Source of the DNA: Papilionanthe hookeriana x Papilionanthe teres | Taxonomy: Eukaryota; Streptophyta; Magnoliopsida; Asparagales; Orchidaceae | Assembly: GCA_022702705.1 (NCBI GenBank) | Contig: CM040434.1 | Span: forward strand, 56,508,491-56,572,490 | Reading direction: 5' to 3' | DNA: 64,000 nucleotides | Shown: one piece after another, positions 58,753-64,000 of the stretch | Numbering within the stretch: the first letter of the stretch is position 1 | Layout: every line of letters starts with the position of its first letter | Translations under genes and position numbers: made by a program | Notes under the pieces: generated by a model | The model's input: the letters and a program-made list of their open reading frames with translations, nothing else | The model's database searches: none | Told to the model about the DNA's origin: nothing

Positions 58753-61700
58753 TTCAGAGAATGTGTGTTGTGTCGTTGTTATGTTACCTTGCGTCAGATA
58801 TGATGTTACCTTGTTTCAATTGATGAGGGTAGTTTAGTTGAGTCAACTTACATCAGGTCTTTTGCTTTACAGTGATCACATTTCATCTTAATTAATGACC
58901 CATAGTTTTCTCCATAAAATTTACTGAGTTATGTGTTTCTACAATGATTTATTGGCTTGGGGTAGAATTGAAAATTTCGAGGAAAATTTTTATGAGGGGA
59001 AATTATAATAACTGAATTAAAAAAAAAGGAAATTTGATTAATACCGTCCAACCTTTTGTTCCGGTCTTGGTCGTGACAGGGGCTGCGAAGGGGAAGGGTC
59101 GTGTGCATTGGGATAGGGGAAAGATAATTACCACGTCAGAAGTTCAAGCGGGTACAATAAGGACAACTGGATAGGCTGCAGTACAGGCGGCAACAAGTCA
59201 GAAGAAAGGATGGAACGACAGAATAACAAGTTGGACGGAAATTCTGGGGTAGGAAGTGAGACGGGAATGTTGGGGAAGGGTGTATGCTAGTTATGTTGGG
59301 CTGCAGCAAGCTTGGGAGGGGAGGGAGATGGCTTGAATTGGTAGAACAGTTGGAAATAGCAAAAACTGCTTTTCGAGTGGCTGCAACTGGGAAGGGAAGA
59401 CGTGGATCAATGCGGGAATGTTGCGAGATTAGTGGAAGGATAATCATTACTTCGTGAGTGAGACACAACCGGAGCACCACCTAAACCCTCAGATACAACC
59501 TTAAAGGGAGAAACGGACGCCGGCTACTGTCCTAAACAAACTCATACCAAAAATAAAAAATCTAAAATAAAGGAATCACATAAATAAGCCTTAGATAACT
59601 AGGATTAGATTTGCTACGGAAAGGAGGTGCTAAACCTATGTGGCAGAGCCTGTCAACCCTACTTTGTCTGGACAGATTCAGTCTTGATGAAAGAAATCGC
59701 AGGAAGCCGTGGCTACCACTTGCATCCGCATCACTTTAAGCCTTTACACTTTATACAATCTATAGAATATTTAAGCTGTACTGGAATGTTTTTGGTGAAG
59801 CTTGTAAATTTTGTTAGAAATTTGTACAATAGGCAAAGTTATCATCTCTGGTGTCTTCCAATCTTTCTTAAACAGGAGTCAAAGTTGAAGGCATCTTACG
59901 ACAATCTGCTGATGTTGAAGAGGTATTGAGCAGGGTCCGGGAATATGAGCAAGGTTAGTTAGCATTTTTTTTTTCCTGCACCTTTCTTAAGAGAATTGTT
60001 CTTTCCATGCCACTGACACTGCTGTGCATTTCCATAGTCACTTTGTTTTTTGTGCCGGCTAATGTCTTAACTAGTAGATTCTTCCATTTTACTTTTCCAA
60101 CTTTAGGGAAAACTGAGTTTGCTCCTGATGAGGATGCTCATGTTATTGGTGATTGCATTAAGGTAATTCCTTTATTTTTTACTTTTTTGAGAAGTAACTT
60201 TATAGCAAATTTCTTATTATTTATTAAGAAAATTGAATTGAACCATAGCAAACTACACTTTTACATTTTACTTGCAGTATGTTCTCCGGGAAATGCCATC
60301 ATCCCCTGTTCCAGCATCCTGCTGTACGGCTCTTGTTCATGCTTATAGTACGTTTTCCATGGAAATAAATTTTTTCTTTTGATGCTGTCATAGTGAGAGG
60401 TTTTGTCTATTCTTTCTAGTACTTGTGACTGTGAATGAAGAAGAGAACGAAAGGACCGAATGCAAATCACAATCAGTTTGTTCAAATTCCAAGCATTAAA
60501 TTTCAACTTGTGAATAACATGTATATCCATAGCATGTTCATAAACAAAGAGATCATAGTTCGGACTTGAATTTTCTAATATTATTTTTTGTTCATTTTTC
60601 TTTGTCTTTTAGGATTTCTTCTTCTTCTTCTTCTTCTTTTTTTGTATCGTTTTGTTTAGATCTTGATTCTGTAACTACTGGTCAAAGAGTGCCTAGTTCT
60701 TTGTGTCTTCACCTTTGATAGTTTATAAAGAATTTTGTTTTTCTATCTTTGGAGTTAATTTTGGATCCATTTCCTATGGTTAATGCAGAAAAAAACTAAT
60801 TATAAAATATGGTAATGATTGGAAAATAATTACGAATTTTCTAAGATGAGGTGACGCGGGCGCTACTAGCGTCATAAAATGGGTGGTAAAACGAAGCCCC
60901 GCAAGACTTTGTGAGTGCGGAAAACTGTGCAAAGTCGCGAAAGCAGGAGAACCCGAGCTGGAGTAGGGATGCTGGGATCGCTAAATTTCGTGATCCGTGA
61001 GAAGTCAGTGCAATCTAGAGAGGCTATTTCGCAGCGGTTTTTTTTCTGGCAAGTGTTTTTGGATTACTCGTCTTTTCCACCCCTTTCCTTTGTGTAGAAG
61101 CTTCTTCTGTCTGGGGGAGCCTATAAATTGCTGTCCTAGGTTTGTGGGTAGTCAGTTCTTGCAATTTTCTGTTTCATATCTCCTATGGGAAGTCTCTTTC
61201 TCGTATGTGGACTGTATTCGAGGAGGTGGTGATGCTCCGGCTGTATCCCCTCCGAGGTGATGATTGTATCGTTCTTTTAGCTTCTCCAAAACTTCTCCTC
61301 CCCACTCTTCTGTCACTGAACTCTCCTACCGTCACCTCGAAATCTAACCATTTCCTGTAGGTTATTACTGCTGCTCCACCTTCTTAACTCCTTTCAAGCT
61401 CCTCCCAACACCACCCCCCCCTCCCCCACCAACAAACACTCCCCTCACTACCGCTGCTAACCACCTACAACTCTTTCCTCTTATTGTCCCTATAATTCCG
61501 CACATTTCCTTCACTACCACTCGCCTCCTGTGACTGTTGTCTTCCCTCCTAATCATTCCTATCCCCCTAGCCGACCTACACCATCCAATGGGATACATTT
61601 AGGAGTGTTTGTTTGTGTCTTTTATATCTTGTGTTGTTATTTCCATTCGAGTCATGTTGTAATCATATTTTAATGTTAATAAAAGTATATTTTTGTGTTT

Positions 61701-62182
61701 CTACTGTGTTCTCTATTACTTCCGGTATCATGCGGGGAAACAACACCTCTGCGAGATTGTTAGGAATGGAATGGGTCCTTATCTTTATTAGTGTACTTAT
61801 CGTAGCATTTTTTGCTATAATTTCACTTTCATTTATCTTTATTTTGGACCACAAAATTTTTGTATTTCTTTCGTTGAAGTTGTCTGCACTATTACCTGCT
61901 AAATTATTTTTCTCTAGTTCTCTCCTTTCTACTATATCCAAAAAGTCATGCAAGATTAATCAAAATGCTTATTTTTGAATTGAACAAATAATAATGCTCG
62001 CAGAATAATCATTGGAGTTAGCATAATTTTTTTATGGTTAAGCACGTGGTGTTCTCAGTTCGTTCATTTGAGGTTTTAATTGAATATTTGATATCAGGAA
62101 CTTATTCTGGGTCCAGAGTCAAAAACCTACGTGATGCAATATATGAGACCTTCCCTGTGCCTAACCGTCATTTGTTACAAAG
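46658..62182 (+). CDS. REN1-like: PH-RhoGAP protein, REN1/PHGAP type (3' end outside window)
   Basis: Rho GTPase-activating protein that switches off ROP GTPases at the plasma membrane. In Arabidopsis REN1 restricts ROP1 activity in pollen tubes; PHGAPs act in leaf cells. Exons: 46658-46789, 48163-48199, 48944-49020, 49945-50018, 50128-50203, 50307-50451, 56574-56693, 59876-59953, 60107-60162, 60278-60347, 62098-62182. The frame is continuous over 316 codons. The PH domain is about residues 45-153: LKSGTLFISSKGIGW, WKKRWFVLSRKSLTFY, GSVVVKTDKKLFTVL, and the helix Trp in DELNDWKAAI. The RhoGAP domain starts near residue 193 (GRPVLLALEEIDGSPSFLEK) and has the arginine finger in KVEGILRQSADVEEV (Arg229 of this model). 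DEDAHVIGDCIKYVLREMPS and ETFPVPNRHLLQ follow. The rest of RhoGAP and the coiled-coil tail must lie beyond 64000. All acceptors are AG and all donors GT except intron 7 (GC). Confidence 0.93.
48346..48465 (+). mobile_element. tRNA-derived SINE in intron 2
   Basis: A 120 bp unit with a pol III A-box-like TGGCGTAGCTC (48355) and B-box-like GGTTCAAGGC (48400), followed by a (AAAAT)n tail. Flanked by AAGTATTATG (48336-48345) and AAGTTTTATG (48466-48475), a 10 bp target duplication with one mismatch. Same strand as the gene. Confidence 0.75.
52529..52572. repeat. (TA)n microsatellite
   Basis: TA dinucleotide run with one G interruption. Confidence 0.9.
53380..54290. repeat. Degenerate repeats with 'aaggctgaaaccgagcc' core
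   Basis: Short units with AAGGCTGAAACCGAGC and CAAGGCCAAgACAAGCC recur through 53560-53890. A longer unit of about 110 bp, with CCGAGCCCCCAAACAAGGCC and AGTAAACCGAGCCC, recurs at about 53430, 54135 and 54250. It lies in the presumed long LTR of the intron 6 insertion. Confidence 0.75.
55404..55472. repeat. (AAT)n facing (ATT)n
   Basis: An ATAATAATAA run, a short CGACATAAG spacer, then an ATTATTATTA run. The two arms are self-complementary and could fold as a hairpin. Confidence 0.9.
57690..58560 (+). pseudogene. Gypsy gag with CCHC zinc knuckle, broken
   Basis: The plus-strand reading has LFKGTKNPIEAEN, MRIEKILDSMMCHDERRVSL, ATFVLDGEAES, SWEDFVKHFREWFVP and, after several stops, the knuckle CYLCRQPSHIARCCP. 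This is the gag layout of chromovirus/Del-type gypsy elements, unlike the Athila gag of element A. The reading is interrupted by many stops. Confidence 0.85.
58689..58749. repeat. (TA)n microsatellite
   Basis: About 60 bp of TA repeats. Confidence 0.95.
59120..59600. other. Intron 7, G-rich stretch, nothing recognised
   Basis: Purine-rich on the plus strand with GGGAAGG and GGAGGGGAGGG motifs. No supported coding content. Confidence 0.35.
60845..61690. other. GC-rich insert in intron 10, origin unknown
   Basis: Intron 10 (60348-62097) is AT-rich except for this block. It starts near GACGCGGGCGC and has a TATAAATTGC-like box at 61120, a C-rich stretch (61380-61560) and an AATAAAAG near 61678. 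It looks like an inserted transcription unit or retroelement 5' region. No protein family is recognised. Confidence 0.35.
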
Positions 62183-62954
62183 GTAAATAGTGAAATCCTA
62201 TAGTACATTGTACATTGGTGTTCACTTATATAGAATATGTAGAAACAACTTTTATTTTAACATTGCCAGTGGCCTCAAAAACTGATTATATTTTTGTTCT
62301 TTTCTTCTTATTTAAAAACTGATTCTTTTTGTTCTTTTCTTCAAAAACTGATTTTCAACACTCAAAAACTGATTATATTTTGTTCTTTTCTTCTTGTTTA
62401 ACAACTGGTTCTTTTTTCATTATCCCGTTGCTTATTGTATGTACATTGCGTAGTTGGGACTGAAGCTATATTGTATACCGCAACTATTTTAAAAGTGCTA
62501 ATGTTGAATGAAATTTAATGCCAAGTCATTGTCATTATAGCTTGTGCTGATGAGCGTGATTTCATAATGCTTACCGGGCTAAAATGCCCCTTATTCCTAC
62601 CCAAATGTGAATCAGGAGAGTCACCAATCTCTATGCATTTTAATTTCATATTGATCACACGTTAACAATTCTTCGTATTTTCTTTCCTTTGGACAAGTTA
62701 TGCTGGCGTGGTCTAACAAACCAGATTAACAAATTTACTGATATATTTTTCTTTGACAACTTTTATGCTACAAACTTGCCCTTAACCATGATTAATAGGA
62801 CATTGGTGGCACATGAAGGTTTTTTAGGTCAACATTTTATGTTGTCATAATACATTTTTGGAAAAAGTAGGTATCTACAAATATATATTATGCATTGCAA
62901 TATGGAATTGTGCGTTCAAGTTTCATCATAATATGCATGTTTCTCCTTTCTTCT
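62183..62954. other. Intron 11 sequence upstream of the copia LTR
   Basis: The donor GTAAAT at 62183 opens the next intron. A short local repeat of CAAAAACTGATT units lies at 62274-62405. No further RhoGAP exon is found before the window end. Confidence 0.6.
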
Positions 62955-63446
62955 TGTTGGAAGAATTGGGAAGACTATTTCAAAATGTATGTTACACAAG
63001 TGCCTCAAGTAGTTTGTGAAGCGCAATTAATTCATCATTTAGTCTTTTAGAATTTTCTTTGTTAAGAAGTTAATTCGTAATAGTTCATTACGTGTTCTCT
63101 TTTGCGTCACTTGCTTCTGTGTTAGGAGGGTGCCTAGCTTCAGGGAAAGTTTGCCTTTTGTAAGTCTAACTGCAATTTAGTCTTTTATTATTTTTGTTGT
63201 TGGGTATAAGTAAATTTGTTATGTCTAAGTTCATGAATGAGATTAAATTATGAGTCTTAGCTTTAGGTCTTGAGAGAGATTTCCTACCTCTTGAATTGTT
63301 GGAATTGAGAGAGATCACTTACCTCTCGAATTATAGGTGTTTATCTTTTGTGTTTGTGTGAGTTGTTAAGATTATTGAAGGAAATATTCGTGTTTGCTGT
63401 AAATTTTTGTGGAAACATGTGTTAATTTTTGCCTCAGATCATACCA
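62955..63446 (+). mobile_element. 5' LTR of a Ty1/copia-type element (about 490 bp)
   Basis: A plausible TGTTGG start at 62955 and a CA end at 63446, one base before a Met-tRNA primer-binding site. It contains a local duplication of TTGAGAGAGAT...TACCTCT (63268-63335). The left edge is inferred from the TG and the usual LTR length; the element continues off the window. Confidence 0.7.
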
Positions 63447-63447
63447 A

Positions 63448-63462
63448 ATTGGTATCAGAGCC
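63448..63462 (+). other. Primer-binding site (initiator Met tRNA)
   Basis: ATTGGTATCAGAGCC is the standard plant copia PBS, complementary to the initiator Met tRNA 3' end. It fixes the orientation as plus strand. Confidence 0.9.
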
Positions 63463-64000
63463 CCTTGGCTAAAATTTGAAATCTTTAAAATGGTGGTGAT
63501 CAAATTTTTGATATCCGCCGCCCGATTGGATCACGTTGTCGTCACCGACACTCGCGATAGACTCGCAATTGGAGGTAGCTGCGAAGAAACGTGCGGGCTC
63601 ACGATGTTCTGGGAAGACATCGACAGGATCACAAAGCGACGATGAACAATCGTAATTGCAGCGATCTGTGAAGGCAACAACGGGCTAGCGGCTTACAAAA
63701 GACGACAACGATGTACTCGCGACCTTTGCCAGGCCACAAACTCTTTGCGAACTGTCTCGTGGAAGGAAACGACGGGAAGCGGCGTACAAAGATCCAAAAC
63801 TTCCTCGCCATCCTCTGTCACTCAATTCCAGTGGTCAACCGGCTTTTCGACTGCAGGATCGGCGTGGAACAGTTTGGTGGAATTTTGGTTTGGAGCTCGT
63901 GTGGATCGTGAATAAGAAAGGAAAGTTTTCAAAGGAATTTTTTCTTAAACTTTCCACTTTTGAACACGGAGGATTTTGGGAAAGGAATGTCGGATTTGCA
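63463..64000 (+). mobile_element. Internal region of the copia-type element (start only)
   Basis: GC-richer sequence after the PBS with several short frames, none recognisable as gag. It may be an untranslated leader or a non-autonomous interior. Confidence 0.45.

Larger units (their letters stand above)
57309..59076 (+). mobile_element. Gypsy remnant in intron 7, flanked by direct repeats
   Basis: 57309-57380 and 59006-59076 share TATAATAACTrAATT, AAATTTGATTAATAC and TTCC..TTTTGGT, a roughly 70 bp direct repeat. Between them is a plus-strand gag remnant. The repeats may be what is left of LTRs, or may flank an internal deletion derivative. Edges are not defined. Confidence 0.5.
56694..59875 (+). 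other. Intron 7 of the RhoGAP gene with GC-AG splice sites
   Basis: The upstream exon ends GAGCATG and the intron begins GCAAGTTA. The acceptor is TTAAACAG at 59875. The only frame that keeps the GILRQS block in register needs the GC donor, and GCAAGT is the usual form of GC donors. The nearest GT (GTTATT) would lead to a stop. The intron contains a gypsy gag remnant. Confidence 0.75.

Noticed and set aside
59136..59480. 114-codon minus-strand frame in intron 7
   Set aside because: Compositional frame in G-rich sequence, with no recognisable domain.

Overview
The window reads as nuclear DNA of a flowering plant, probably a eudicot; I cannot name the species. It is AT-rich, its one clear gene has many spliceosomal introns, and its repeats are plant families: Athila-type Ty3/gypsy elements, a PIF/Harbinger DNA transposon with small TIR relatives, an RTE LINE, a Ty1/copia LTR and a tRNA-derived SINE. 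No bacterial, viral or CRISPR features are seen.

Left half (about 1.5-39 kb): nested Athila-lineage elements, all on the minus strand. Element B (about 1.48-8.46 kb) keeps its 3' LTR, two tandem ORF3 genes in the env position and the end of integrase. A broken LTR of another family (E, 8.46-9.15 kb) joins it to element A. Element A (9.15-33.09 kb) has both LTRs, decayed gag-pol and ORF3 genes, and is split inside integrase by a 10.4 kb Harbinger element (16077-26513, TSD TTA). A itself sits in the gag region of element C, of which the gag start, the PBS and the 5' LTR remain (33.09-35.30 kb). Further right, a solo LTR of a C-like family (D, 37242-39101, TSD ATGTT) has split an RTE LINE.

Middle (39.5-44 kb): two short Harbinger-type MITEs that share terminal sequence with the large Harbinger, a TIR element with one of these MITEs inside it, a broken universal-stress-protein exon, and a 78 bp minisatellite.

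Right third (44-64 kb): one host gene on the plus strand, a PH-RhoGAP protein of the REN1/PHGAP type (ROP GTPase-activating protein). Eleven coding exons are visible (46658-62182) and the gene runs past the window. Its introns hold a SINE, a 5.2 kb LTR-like insertion with TSD ATTGA, a gypsy gag remnant, and downstream a copia LTR with a Met-tRNA PBS. One intron uses a GC donor.

Relative order of events from nesting: element C before A before Harbinger; LINE before D. Apart from the RhoGAP gene, nearly every coding trace is a decayed transposon gene.
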